Source: Hydractinia symbiolongicarpus (Eukaryota; Cnidaria; Hydrozoa; Anthoathecata; Hydractiniidae). Taken from it: a stretch of 64,000 nucleotides of DNA. A model generated the notes under the pieces. That model ran no database searches. It was not told the origin of the DNA and was given only the letters and a program-made list of their open reading frames with translations. Below are positions 35,601 to 50,600 of this stretch, piece by piece (the stretch's first letter is position 1; each line of letters starts with the position of its first letter). A program made the translations under genes and the position numbers. The DNA is taken from the NCBI RefSeq assembly GCF_029227915.1, contig NC_079877.1:21913851-21977850 (forward strand). Reading direction: 5' to 3'.

Positions 35601-38600
35601 AGTTGCACATGAGACAAGGTAGAATTGAAGGTACAGAAGAATATAAAGTATTTAGGAAACTGGATTGGAAAAGAAGGAACAGTGTGTAAGCAGATTGAGA
35701 AAGTGGAAAAGGGAATAGAAGGTGTAATTAGTGAAGTGTGTAAAATAGGAAAAGAAGAGCTAGTAGGAAGTCTATCAACAGAAACTAGACTGGTCCTGTT
35801 TGAAAGAACAGTTGTTAGTGCCTTAACATACAACTTAGAATGCTGGACAGTAATATCAGAGCAGCAGATGGAAAGGCTGGAAAGAGTACAAGGTAAAATA
35901 GTGAAGAGATTATTGAATGTGCCTAAAACTACACCTTACTTGGGATTGATGAAAGATCTTGGAATATGAACGATGAAAAAAAGGATTTGCTACCAGAGAG
36001 TGATGTTGTCAGATGAGGATAGACAACCAGGTGATATTAGATCTGATAAGAAATGGACAAAGGGAAACAAAAAATATTGCAAGTAAGATAGGAGTGGAGT
36101 TGGAACATGTAAAAAAAGGATGACAAAAGCAGAGTGGAAAAAGAAAGTAAAGGGAGGGATTGAAAAGAAACTAGAAGAGGAAATGGGGCAAAATGAAAAT
36201 AACATGAGGAAAATGAGACACCAAAGTGGAAAAAAATTCGAAAGAAAAAAGTACATAAGTTAAATGGGGATAAAAGAAGCTAGTTATACGATAAGAAGAA
36301 GATTGGAAATGTTAGACATAGGCAATAATATGGGAAAAAATAGGACGTGTGTATGTGGAAAAAAAGAAACTATAATATATATAATAATAGTTTGTAAAAG
36401 AGTAAACTTGTGTGGGAAAAGAGATATAGCAAAGGAATGGTTAAAGGAGACAAACAACATTGGCAGAATGAGAGAAACAAATGAATGGATTGAAAAGTAT
36501 ATGGAAAGAAGAGACAGAAGGACAATGGAGCAAAAAGAGTAGAAAAAAGAAAGAAAAGGGAAATAAGAGGGAAAAAACAACAAAAAACAAACATCTATTA
36601 AAAGAAAGGAAAAGAGAAAAAGGAAAAAATTAGCCTTGACATGACAATAAAGACAGCAATATATTGTATCAATGTATAGTTTTATTTTTTTTGACGAGGA
36701 GCTTGTTGGCAACAACAAAGTGGGCGCTTGAAAGATTTAAAGATTCAAAGGGCGCTAAAAATTCTTTATGATAGCTTATTTATGTGTCTGCTTACTATTT
36801 CAACCATTTTTGTGGTTTCGGAGCATTGTGGCTACCGTATGATTTGCTCGAAGTGACTATGGTCTTAAAATGTATATATACGTCTTTCGCACGCTAAAGG
36901 TTAAACAGTTTGTTTTGCCTGCAAGCTTCATTCGCTATTTCTGCACTACTTTTCTCTTTTTCTTTCAATGTTAGAATTTAAGAACCTTCTTGCTAGTCAT
37001 ATGCTCCGGAAGTATCCCATATTGCAATTGAATTTAAAATTGGGTCATTATGATGTCTCAAGGCTAAAGACCTTATACATTGATTGCTTGATTTACCACA
37101 TTAGCCGTAAAGCTTTTCTACTCCTTATACAATCCATCATTAGGTATACATCATACCCTTTAAGCATCGGAATTAAGAAAAAAGGTTTATTTTGCCCTAT
37201 TATTTTTTCAAGGCTCTGGAGAGCTTTAAAAACTGGGTGCTTGTTCCTGTCGCATGCTAGCTTCAGTATGTAATTGTGTATATTTCATTTTATTCATCTT
37301 TTTCTGTCATACCTAGCAATTTTAGAAAATGTTGGAAAGGCAAAATGTCATTTTGTAATTTTTAGGGAAATGCGTTAAATAAATTTATAAATTTTCTCAA
37401 GGAAAATTGTTGATTTTTAAGGATTTTCTGCTTGTACTTATTAAATATGATTCTTGATTTTTAGGATAAGAATAACTATTATTTTAACTATTATTTTAGC
37501 ATACTATATGTAAAATTTTTATTTTCAATTTTTTACATAAACTAACCTGCAATGTTAAAATATAACTTAGTATTTTAACATTGCAGGTTAGTTAAAATAA
37601 TAATTGAGAATTGGGGTACCTAATGATTTGTTTAGCCCATAATTCTCGGTTTTCAAGGTCTACTTTAAATTTCAGAATCTTCCAGGGTAATTTTCAATAC
37701 GTATTTTTGCCATAATATATAAGAACATAGTATGTCTTTTTTTTTTCACTTGTATTTTGACTCTCTTAGCGATAATCTCACCATGTAAAATTGGCGCCTC
37801 TTATCATTCAGACAATATGGGCTACTAGGTTTTCGCGAAAATCACCATTTCCTTGCAACCGCAAATTTTAATTACTTATCTTAGTCCTGGGATAAATTTA
37901 CACAAAGAAAATGCCAATGACATCTTATAAACATGTTAAAGCTCAACTGTTTTAAGTAAAATTGGGAAATATGTTTATCCTTATTATGAAAATAACCTTA
38001 ATAAAAACCATTTTCTCTTGTTTTCTTTAAACGTTTATAATATTAACAATATGATTCAGGCAGCCTGCCTTTATCACAGGTGTATCGAGAACGAAGTACA
38101 AGTGTGAGGTTTGTATTGCGATTGCTAGAAAAATGTTGTCTAAGCCTTAGTTACAGGTTCTAAATTAACTAGAAACTTTTTTAACGTTCTGGATATTTAC
38201 GTTACACTTTATTCTGGGGTATTTTACTCATGTTTTTCAAATTTTGATGGTGATAGGAATTTTACCAACCTTCAAGTTAATACTGATCTTAATTTGTAAA
38301 GGGACAAATACTACTAGTCTAAATGACTTTGTAGATGGAATAGACATATTGAGGTGAATTCAACTCTATTTTTTCCTGTTCCAGTGTTTTTGTTTCTCCT
38401 TTATATATTGGCTCTATCTAAAAATATTGTCATGTAAATGGTTTACTTGATCATAAATTTAAAATGGAATCTCTGAAACCAAAATACCTATGTGTTTTAC
38501 CCATAATTATTTGCATAACTTTTTTTGTAGTCTCTAATGAAAGGCTTTTTTTGTTTAAGGCATTGTGGAAACTATCGCTGGAGGAGGCTTGCCCCACAAA

Positions 38601-41600
38601 GGAAAGAAAACAGATTGCAATGATCTTGGTAACTCAAAAGACGGTCAAGGCGAAGAGGCTAGATTTAATTACCCATGGGGCATTGCATACGATCACTATA
38701 ATCATGCTGTTTATGTGGCTGATTGTGTATGTTGTATTTGTTACATTAAACGTCTTCTCATACATATAAGGGTACATTCCATTTAACACAAAAACTGACA
38801 CAACCAGATAAAGAGCTGAAGAATTGATTGTGAATAAAATATTTTCAGGCGCGTTGGTTGTGGAACAACAAAAATCTTCGTCAAAAAACATGTTTCATTT
38901 TGTTTCGTTTCAAATATCAACAAATTAAAAGTGTGCAATTTTTGTGGACCTTCAAATTAGTTTGTTTACAAAAAATCCACCATTTTATATATTATGCGGA
39001 AATTATCTAGCACTTTTAGCAGCAAAATGGAATGGCGTGTTTACTTTTACAGACAGATGACCAAAATCTGAGTTAAAAGTGAGTAAAAATGCACAATAAT
39101 CTTTATTTTTTTACTTATTTTAATAACCTCTTGAGTTGATATAAAAATTAAGTGACTTTTTTTACTCAAAGTGCTAATTTAACTTAAAAACAAAGCTAAA
39201 TGAAATGGATGTAGTAAAACTTTTGAGTAAAATTATTAAATTTAGACACTTATTTGTGTTAAATGGAATGCACCCTATGTGTGACTTTACAGATTAATAA
39301 GTTGAACAACGTATGTCAGGAAGCACAAAATTGGACAAATCAGCTGGAAGTTTGAAGAGGTCTGTTAGTCTCCCAATTGGGGTATGGGGCTTTGCGACTC
39401 TAAAACAGGCTAAATTCAGGAAAATATCAAGTTTTGCAAACCCCAGTATAACCGTGGTTGAACATTTTTGTAAACTACACCACCACCATCAATATAAATT
39501 ATACTATTAACAAAATTGCTCTTTCATATGCATTTATAAGATAAATTCAATAAGATCCATTTAAGAGGGTCTTTGGATAACACTGTTATTAAAGGCTTTA
39601 AAGAAGGAACCATTGTGATGTAGATTGATTATTCCTTGTTTTGCATTGTTGACAAAGGCTGTATACACTAATAAGAACACTTAACCAGAAGGAAGCTCTA
39701 AAGCTTCTTTTCATTTAGTGATTTTTGAGGAGTAAAGAATCATTTCACTATAAAAAGCCCTATATTTTCTTAACCCTATTCCGTCCCTGGGGGGGGGGGG
39801 GGGGGGTGGGAGTGGGGCGGATTCTGCCTCTGATTTTGTTAGTCGAAACTCCTCAAAATAATTGATGTAAAATTCCTCATTTTAATCTGTTATCATCATT
39901 ATGTGTACAGGCACAACCCTAAAAATAGAAAAAATAGAATCAATTTGCATGCATAACCATTTACAACTTACGAAATAGAGCTCTAGATATTACCAAAATA
40001 GTAAAAAGTGACATAAAGAATTGTTTTGTGTCCTTTAAACATATGCTAGATCAAGCAAGGTTTTAGTGTTGACATTTTATTCATGAAGAAAGATAGATCA
40101 GAAAAGGACACTTACAGTAGAAGCTAACGTTCATCATTAGTGTACAAAATAAATACTATCGCCATTTTGTCAAACAAATACAGAGTCAAAGGCAATTTCC
40201 ACACCTTTAACCTGTAATAAAATAGTTAACAGAACTGGCTACATTCTAGCTGGCCTAGTGATCGCTCTATATATAACAAAAACACATAGGAACAAAACGT
40301 ATACAACTCACCTTAAAATAATTAAAATCGACTTGTTTTGTAACACAAGGATTAGATTTAATTGTTTTAAGTCATTTGACGCATATTTGAGGTGGCTAAT
40401 CAAATGTTCTCATGAAAAAGAACGAACTTCACATGCTTACGTGTAAAGCTCTTGCAAGCAATGCTGACGGAAAGATTCTTTTGCGCATGGCTGACCAATA
40501 TTTATACGAAAATGCCTAAAACCTTTATCAATACCTAGAAACAACTTTGATGGCATTTGTGAACTATACAGTCTAATCGACTGCCAAACCCTTACAGAAC
40601 AATATAACATAGCCATACATAAAAACAAATTTGACGCAGTCAATGAGATATAAAATAATAGTCCCATAGTCCAACCCTCTTAGGAGAACATAACATAGCC
40701 GTACATAGAAACAACTTTAACGCCATAGTTGAACTTTAAAGTATGATCAACTAGTTTTTATAGTCCGATATATGATCATATTTCGAGGTATATGATCTAG
40801 TTGATAATGCCTTAGTATCCAGGTAATAAATTTGAAAGTGTCGAGATTTACTTTTTACTACATTGCATGACAGAGATGACTAAAGCTGCGCTTGCACGGT
40901 AAAAACTTTAATGGATTAAGTCAAATATTGTGATCATTATTTTTTTAACTTATATACTGTTATAATACTTACATCCAAAAAATCGAAACACTTATTTGTG
41001 AAAATCTCTGTGACAGTCTTTCATACTACTTTTATAAAAGTTTCAAGTTTCGTATTTTCATTAAATGTAATACTTATAATATCATTTTGTCTAGGCTTTT
41101 GACCTGAATCAGCCCCCTATGTCACCTGAATACATTATCTATGTGTATCATTAATATAGTGCTGCACGTTGTGTAGTGGGTTCATTTGCAGTTTGCAATT
41201 CTAGGAACCGCAGATCAAACCCTGCTCACTGCAAGGCAGTATGTTAGTGGTGCACAAAGTAGCACAAATTGATTGCACTTATTTCTTTGTCACACATCAG
41301 TTTGCATTGAAATTTGTGGGTAAACATAATGGGTCATATACTAGCTTACCAACATCCAAATTATTTTTGCAAGCTAGTGTGCAGATCCCAAGTTATTGGT
41401 CATTGCCACACATTAAGAGGTCTAGGTCGAGCAAACAACAAGTGCAATTCAAACTGATTAAAACTGGTGGATCATCATCTTTTGAATTTGAAGCTTCGTG
41501 AAATACCTTCTCAACTTGATCTATCATCAATTATACTTTGAATCCGAAATTATTGCTCTTACAATTTATTTCTTTTGTGTGGAAAAGGTTGGCACTGTTT

Positions 41601-44600
41601 AAATATCGAAAAGTGGTAACAGCATCTGGTAAAACTCGATATCATGCCTTTTCAAATTAAAGATCTTCTAACTCAATGATTTAATTTTTCTTTTAAATTG
41701 CTTAAATTTCTCATATGCATCATCATTCTCATATTCACAATGCTTTACATCTTTAAGGAATATTTTGTGTAATTAGAAGTAAGTTTTATAATACCATCTT
41801 GTGTCATATCTTGAATGGCAAGTGTAGCCTCAGCATCTAACAAAGCACATAAAGTTAAAGTTTTCACCTCATTAACCAAATCTGTATGTGCTTTCTGCAC
41901 TTTTACCTTTCTTTCCAATCAATAAAGCGGACACATTCTTCAACACTAGAGGATTTTTGTAGCTTGTGGATCACTCTAATTCAGCTCTCAATTGATATTT
42001 ACTAAAATCACTAATCTTCCTTTATGAAATTTTTTCTTACAACCAATGTCTTAATTTATATCGTTCAAAGTATCCAGTTATTCTTCATGTTAACACTTAC
42101 CTTTAACCCACTGTCTATCTTCTGCTATATTTATGGGGCCAGTGTAAGTATATAAGTATTATGACAAGATGACATAATAATGTAAAAAATATAATTAAAA
42201 TCAACTTTTCAAACTTCTTATAGCTAATGCAACATTACTTTCCACCTGTGGATGCCATTAAACATTAGGTAACGATTGTGTTCGGCAATGCCAGATTTCA
42301 ATTGTACATGATTGTTTTCTGCAACATTTTTATCGACCCTGATTTCTTATGTACATTTTGTGAACTGTTTAGCATAATTCATTTCAAGAGTAAAAGCTCC
42401 TGATTACAATTTGAAGGAATTTGTGTTTTTTGATTTCATGATTTAACAGGTTTTTGCTATAATTGCTTCTGACATTGATAGTATTCATTTTTATCTTTGC
42501 ATTTACTTCTCTTTTAGTTTTCATTCTGTTATGTTACCCTATGCTATGCATTATTTTGTTTTAACAATTAATTAATTTTAATGAATATGTTAAAAAGCAA
42601 TCTTAATTTATAGCTTGATTTGTTTATTCATAGTTTTTTTCTAGGGTTGTCTAGATTCAGAGCACAGCACAGATAAAATTAGAAAAGTAGACCTGAAAAC
42701 TAGTAAGTCTGTTAAATATGATAATTCTAGTTTTATTTTTTATAAATTTTTTCTAATGGCCCATATAGACAGAACAATTTTGTAGATCAATAATTAGGTC
42801 AATAATTATTCAATTCTTAAATTGATTTAATAATTTTGTATGTATACATGATACACTATCAAGAACAATCTGAATTAAATTTATCATAACCTTAGGAATG
42901 ACCGACAATGAAGAAGAAACAATGTTGTGCTCCTTAATCTTTTTAAGCAGTTTCATTCTTTCACATGAAAGAAAAGTTAGGAAAAAAGAGCTGTATGGGT
43001 GAAAGATTAGCTCCATCACAGAACTAAAAGGGGAGCATAAAATATCATTCCTTGCCTTGTGGCTTGTTACGATTTAAATGTACTTGGTAATACAAAATTA
43101 TCTGACATAATTTTTAGTTGCATTTCTCTTCACTACTATTTACTCTCTTTTACATGCATAAAAGTATTTAGAATAAATGAAATGCCAAGCGTGAGTTTCC
43201 AAAAAAAGTGAACAGCTAACCCTAACCCTATTAACATAGATCTGTTAATATATGTTGTGCACAGGAAGTCAGGTGAGGAGGAACTGCAGTGACATTCATA
43301 GATGTTAGGAGGGAAATGTAAACACGTTTTGGGATTGGTAAAAGTGATTGTTACGGAGGTATTGGCATATTTGTTGCAGAGCGTGTATACAACGTTCAGT
43401 AAAAGACTGAGTGTGCTGATCATATTATTCAGGTGGTTGTCAGACACAGATGACTACTTGCTGGTTAGAAAGTGAAATAAAAAGGTGATGAAAGATGTGA
43501 ATGTTATTTAGGGAAAGAGTGTGTTCCCCAGCATAGGTTGCTGGTTTGTGATATTGTCTTAAAAAGTGTTTAGAAACCCAAGGGGAATAAAGCCCCATTC
43601 AGAAAGTTTGGAACTTGAAGAAAAAGATTGTAGCCAATAAAGCTAATGCAAAATTTCAGCAGTTGGACCACAATGGTCAATGTGATAGTGTAAATGTTAA
43701 AAATTCTTGGACTAAGAATTGTGTTCCAGAAGCTTTTGATGATATAGGTTGATCGCTGTATAAAGGATAATAGTAACCTTGGGTGGAAGTCAGGTAGTGG
43801 TAAAAATATCTAATTAGAAGCTAAGTGCCGTGCTTGTACACCAGCACATAAGGAAAAGTTAGAAGCATAGAGAAACAGGTTTGCAGTTGTGTTCAGGAGG
43901 GAAGACCAGCATGATAAGGTGTTCATGGTGCTCAACATAGCACGGCAAATAAAAAACACTAATAAAGATGTTGTGGGTGACCAGTCTATACGTAACAACG
44001 GTGTCCTGGCTAGTACAACAGTGGCTTCTTATAGATATTTGAGAACCTTTTGTTACTTAGGTGTTATGTTGGTGGTTAAGGTAGTGTTGAAAGAAGTGTT
44101 ACTTGCAGAATAAGTTCTAATTGGAAAAATCCACTGAGGAAGAAGAAAGATACAAAATATCCGTCATTTGAGCTTTGGTAACGGCAGTAATAACCCGTTA
44201 AAGATCTGTTTGCCTAACGGTTAAGGAGATATAGGCGTTAAATAATTTTGATGTCAGCAGTGTCCTGTCAATATAATTTTTTTTGAGATATTTGTTTACT
44301 TGTTGCATCTATTGTATAGAGCTTGAAATTTTAATCAATACATCATGTACTTCCTACGAACAGTTACAGAGATACTGGGGTTTAATGGTTTTTTGATGAT
44401 GTCATCAACCTGTCTGTTTCGAAATGGGTGGGTTGACTAAACTGTGGAAAAATGCCCTATATAGCGCCAAGTTATTTTGCCTTAAAGATATTAGTGCATT
44501 GTAATAACGTCATTAATTTAAATTAAGCTATTGATGTTAAATTATTGTTATTAACGTTGTGATGTTTAATTTGTCGATTAGCATTTGAGACATGCATTTA

Positions 44601-47600
44601 TGGCGACTTTGAAGAATAATGAACACATCCACTATGCCTGTCACAGACACAGCATATTGTTACATAAGATATATTATATAATAAAAATTGTGTTATTTTT
44701 TAAATAAGAAAACTAATTGCTTTACAAAAATGTCTGCTATTTTTAACTGAAAACTTATGTCTGAAATTAAACAGTCTGATTTTTTTTAATTTGGTATGCT
44801 TCTGCTTTTACTTTTAAACTAAAATCTTTTCAAAATATACATCTTTTCTACACAGACCTGTTTGTCTTGCAAGTATCTGCTTTAAGGTTTCAAGCAGTGG
44901 TGCATCCAGGGGGTTTTAGGTGCTGGTATACCGCTTTGAGCGCCCAAACTAAGTGCCCAAATTATTGAAAAGTGGTTGAAAAAAGGTTTTCTTATTTAAT
45001 CTGTAGATGAAAAACCTTTACTGCAACCATTTAATGGCATATAAAAAATCACATATAGCCTGAATATACTCCTCTCGGCATGCTAATGTAGTTTGTCTGT
45101 AAGGAGAAACTGTGTTTCTCTGTGATTAAAGCTCTCCTGTGTTCTGGTAATTTTATTAGTTTGCATGTGTGCGCACTCCCTCGTAGTTCTGTTGGATTAC
45201 CCGGACTGGTTTAGCATTGTGCTGGCCTCTCGGGGTGTCAGCCCCCCTGTGGCAAAATACCAAATGGGGCCGCCATTTCGATCATAATCCAACAAAATAC
45301 GGCAGAGCTTGGAGTGTTTTCATGTAGCATTGATACTGACTCTAACTACGTGTATGTGATATAAACATTGTAGTATACATCCGATGTTAAACACGTTAAA
45401 TTAGTGACATTGTTTATGAACTTAAAGTCAGTAATACATGTTTTAATTCGCTCTCAAGAATGTATTTTTAGCCAAAAAATCGTCAAATTTTCCAGGGGCT
45501 TTGCCCCTATCCCCCACCACTGGGGGGCTTACAGCAGCCCCAGACCCCCAGCTTATTTTTTAACTCTCGCGCTAGCAGTGTGCCCAAAATAGCCTTTTTT
45601 TAGTTTTTTTTCAACTGAAAATATGTTTTTAATCTAGGAAAAGTAACCACTATAGCAGGATCCACTCAAGGATTTGCAAATGGATTTGGCAAAGAAGCTC
45701 ATTTTAAACACATTGCAGGTGTGTTTTGAGATTGTAAATGAAATTTCTGGTAGTTTCATCATCACTTGTTGACAGTTATAGGATGATAATTTTATGTCAT
45801 TGAACAATATGTTAATATTTTTTCATTTAAGGGATAACATTAGATCCAGAAATGGAAATGTTGTACATTGCGGACAGTGTAAGATCTTGTTATTGACACT
45901 TATCAAATTTAACTTTCTGTGCACCTGTAAAAAGTAGCGCAAAATCAATTTAAAATTATGACTAATGCTTTTATATTTAGGGGAATCATCGTATAAGAGT
46001 ACTCTATTTAGCAAACAGTGAGTTTTCCTTATCCTAATTTGCACTAGTCCTTTTGCCGCATTTTTTGTTTTTGGAAGTTATATTAATTTTAACATAGTGT
46101 AACATTTTTTCGTGTTCATTAGAATAGATACTTTTTTTGTTGAGTAACTGTTTTTCCTTTTCCTTTTTGAACCAACAATTATTTAGTCTGAATCTTATGT
46201 ATAAATCTGACAATAAGTCTATTAGCTGTGGCTAGATAATTTTTGGTAGATAGTTTTGATAATTCTGATATTTTTAATTTCTTCTAAGCAATAATTTTTG
46301 TCAAATGAAGTACCAGGTCAAAAGTTAAGTTGCTTTAAAAGAAATACGCACTTTGCGTGGACTGTTAAAGTTCTATCTGTTTTAACAACATTTAGATAAA
46401 GTTGATACAATTGCGGGGTTGTCCACCCCTGGTTTGGTTGATCAAAGTACAGTTTCATCTTTGTTTTACAATCCACAAAGTGTAGCAGTGTTTAGAACAC
46501 AAGATGGTAAACGATTGCTATATGTGGCTGATACGGTAAGTGTACTGGTCATTATACACTTTTTACATATAGCTCTGTATATAAGAATAAGAAATCTGTT
46601 TTAAAGCATAGTGTTGTTATGAATTTTTGTAAATTTTGCATTGGCATATTTATATTGGTTGATTCTCTATGCCTGTAATTCTTTTTTTTTTCAGGATAAC
46701 CATGCAATTAGAGTCATCCACCTAAACACAGACTCTTCAGGTACAATGTTTTTTGAAACTGGTATAACGAAATGTTAAATAAATTTTTGGGATATTGCAA
46801 AACGTTTTTGTAAAAAACTAATGTCAAACGAAACGGGTAAAGGTACAAATGCTGAGTTTGTTGATAAATTCTTCCTTTCGCCATAATTTAAAAAATAATT
46901 TAAATGTTGAGAATGATATTACTCGAAAAAATAATCACTATAAGGATGTTTTTAATCACACTTTATGCAAAAACTGATGTGAATAATGAAAAAAGCAAGG
47001 GAGAGCTAGGGACAAGCAGAGTATTTGTATAAATAGCATTACAAAATGTTATTTGGGCCAGAATGTAGGATGGTTACACCTAAAATTTCTTAAATACTGT
47101 ATTTACTCTATCTCTGCTATTCTCACATCTCTACCATTCCTGTAAAAAATCATCCTTCCTCTCCTATAATCCTACATGCAGGATCTTTGTAAGTTCTATC
47201 AAGTCTACAGTATTTACGTTAAGTTTAAGTTAAAGTTTCACCTAAAGTTTTTTAAAGTTCAGTTTTCATTACATGAAACAGATAAATTTGTATGTGTTTA
47301 TATGCTTTTTACATGTATTAATCCTGGGACTGTTTGTCAAGTTGACACATTTGTACCGCAGCGGGAATAGAAGAGTAAGAACAGTAACCTGAAATTTGGA
47401 ACCAAAACTTTAATATGACACTTTTCTTTAAATTAATGGTAGCCAAATTTCTATTTGTGTTAAAGATGTACGAAATAGCAATGCCCCTGGTATGTACCAC
47501 AGGTGATAATCTGAGAACCGGAATATGCACAACTGGCTAGCCTGTGGATTTTTCAAATAGCTAACGACTAGTCTCCATTAATACTCATATTTTGTCTCTG

Positions 47601-50600
47601 GGCGCAAAAAACGTTTTTGCTTAACCACACACAAAATTAGTAAGCTACAAATATGTGACATTTTTTTCTGACTTTTCTTCGACTGCTGGTTGGTGGTAAG
47701 GAAATCACACAGCCCAAACTTTATGAATACCTAATCCAATTTTTCCAGACCTTGATATACAAACAAAGGAAAATGCAACACTATCACAAAAGTGATGGTG
47801 TAGACGTTAGAAGGTTGTTTTTTTTTCCACCTTATCTCTTCTATGATTACTCATATTTACAGTAATGTTTTATTTTTACGTTTCCACATGTTCAGGAAGC
47901 GGTTCATCACTTTTTTAACCATTTTTAAACAAACTAATTTTAGGATTTTGCTACAAACGTGCGTTGTGAGTAGCCCTGGCTAGTTGGCTAACTAATTGTA
48001 TTTATGCTGTTTTTATTCAGTTTGATTGTGCGTTATTGCCAGCCCGTTTTATTTATTTATTTTTTGTGTGTGTGTGTGGTGTGTGTGTGTTACACCTATT
48101 TGATTTTTACATAGCTGCATCTTGAGTTGCCTCTATTTACTAAAACATAAGTGGTCAAGACTAAACCAAGACTAAATGCAATCAGGTAGCTACATGGTGC
48201 TATTGGTACTGTCTTTATTTACACTAACAATTAAAATTGAAACTCATACCAAAAGTTATTCCTCAAATTGGTTTAGCTAAACCGGTTAATGACAATCAAA
48301 ATTTATTACGCAAAATAAAGATGCTGAGTTTTCACTCAGACAGCGTTTTCACAGGCTGTATGCTCTGTTCTTATTTGAGCTGCTGTTGCAGGAGGGTTCT
48401 TTTAGAACAATAATTTAACAGATATGTGGCACACTATAAGGACAAGAAGAATCCTGGTGGTGTGAAAGCACATACTGGACTTGTAAACTAGGCAAGGAGA
48501 ACTATAAATTTCAGGAAAGTTGGATAAGATAACAAATGTTTAGAATTAACGTTGGGGACTAAGTAGGTCAATCTTTCTTTGCACATCACTAAATATAAGA
48601 TTAGCCGAAAACAAACTTGTAAGTTTACACATTCCGAAAAAAGATCATTCTAAAGTGTCTGTTTGTGTAAATCCTAGCCTATCCGATAGGCGTAAAAAAA
48701 TTATTTTCGCTCTCATGTGTAAACAGAACAATTGAAACAAATGGCCAAGCAAATGCTAATGTGTTCACATAATGAAATAGCTGACTACTTTTTAAAATCA
48801 GTCTTTCTAAAGGTCGTGCGTGATAAAATCATCCTTGTCGTAAAGCTCTTTAATTTTAAACGGGAGCTTTATACATAACTGCCTTTGTGGTTCCTCCTAG
48901 ATAACAGGGGGTATCCCTTGGAATTAGTTTGTCTAACCGAATAATTTTTAAAACACTTCACACTGTTAAAAATTTCGGCATGTCATATAAACTGGTGTTA
49001 ATTATATTTTATGTTTATTATATGGCTTCTCTAGAAAAGAGAGAATACTCTGGACTACGTACCAACTTTGGATAAGGAACAATCACAGGCTGTAGACAAC
49101 ATTATGTCAAATTGCTGTGAAAACAAAAATTATATACAAAATCTAATGAAGAAAAAGTATTGCGCTTCTCCATCTGTGATGAAAAGTCAAAAACAATGTT
49201 GACTGCTGTAGAATTTCGGGCCATTGACGTTGCTTCTTCTTTATTATCTAGCACTTCACACATATTGTGATATCCTCATCCTTTATGGTCCCTAAACTGT
49301 TTTTGATGTTTCCAGCACGGTTACTTAGACAGCAGTAACTTGTGTAATGATGCAGTCTTTGCTGAGTTAAAACTTTGCTTTCCTAACATTTTCTTGCCAT
49401 TACACATTCTTAATTAACATTTCTAAACGAACATATTTCAAAATAAGCTTTATTAAGAGAGGTTTCCACAGCTGGTGGGCTGACAATTAGTCTGGTCGTT
49501 TGCCCTTAAGTTTGACTTTAACCTCGTCTAAATTTTAGAGCTGTGGCTACCCTGGAACATAAGATTGATCGGTAATTTAAAACCAATAGAACAGCAAAGG
49601 ACCAGTCAACTCTAATCTAGAAGGCTGCCATAAAGTCTTGCTAAAACATGGAACACCATAGATTGCGCTTGAAGCGTGGAAAAGAACATGTATTCTCAAT
49701 GTTTTTTCGTTATTCAGTTGATTTGATCTAATGAGTCCGAACAACCTTGATTTGCTGAGTGAATTTTGATTTGAGTTTTGATAAAGATAATTGAATAGGA
49801 ATTAATATTCACTGCCTTGTCATCGGAATTTGGTAAAGAATTATTGTGTACGCATTAAGAACAAATCTTGAAAAAGAAAGTTTTGGAAATATATGCTTCT
49901 TTTATGTTAATTAATGTTGGCTAAATGTAAAATAAGTTACGCTGCTAATCTAAACAGTTAAGCGTTATTTTACTTTTCTCTGCGTGCCTGAATATAGTAC
50001 ATTTATATTTAGGTTATGTGAAAACCTTGGCAGGTGGAACTAAAGGATTTAAAGATGGTGTCAAGTTACAGGCGCAATTCTTTCATCCAGTCGACATTGC
50101 AATAGATGGTGTCGGTATTTACATGTATATTTCTGATCATGTAGGTAAAACGTTAGATTGTGATAAAGATAACATCCCATCCCTAAATTTCTTTATATCA
50201 TATAATAAATTCTTTTATACATAAATCACAATTCTCATTATAATTACCTTTGACAGTTGAGTTTCCTAATATTTTTTCCCTGGGATATGCATACATCTTA
50301 AAAAACTGTTGAAATTTCATAGTGATTTTATAGTGAATATTTTGCTTGACTAAACTGCCAACTTGAATACACTTAGATAGTCAAACACTTTTTAACTGTG
50401 ACAGTTCATCAAGATATATAATCCATTTCTTTCTTTTTCTTGTTAGTTTAATCACGCTATCCGAAGATTAGAACTAGCAACAGGTATGTAACTTGGTGTC
50501 TTATAATAACCTCTTAATAAGCTGGTTATTTTTCTTAAAACTAAGAAAAAATTACATCTGACTTGTTTTTTATGTTGAATTTTATCAGTAAACAGACTCT

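Larger units (their letters stand above)
21973..38559 (+). other. NHL gene intron 1 (inferred), transposon-filled
   Basis: It contains the SINE-like tail at 22086, inverted-repeat elements at 22551, 24003 and 31056, LINE relics at 25130 and 35600, a pogo relic at 26725, a SINE at 32706 and a minus-strand hAT relic at 33276. 29701-31055, 32155-32705, 34251-35069 and 36671-37540 show nothing I recognise. Confidence 0.5.
38727..42644 (+). other. NHL gene intron 2
   Basis: 3.9 kb. Holds an optional 18-nt exon (39293-39310), a run of 18 G at 39789-39806, a SINE-like head near 41160 and three diverged copies of a roughly 90-bp unit with ACATAGCC.TACATA.AAACAA at about 40525-40750. Nothing else is recognised. 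Confidence 0.6.

Noticed and set aside
36284-36718. 144-codon minus-strand frame
   Set aside because: Low-complexity Phe/Ser/Leu composition. It is the reverse of the A-rich LINE relic on the plus strand.
44895-45600. hAT element suggested by CAGTGGTGCATCCAGGGGG at 44895
   Set aside because: The left end resembles a common hAT terminus, but I found no inverse copy downstream and no 8-bp duplication.
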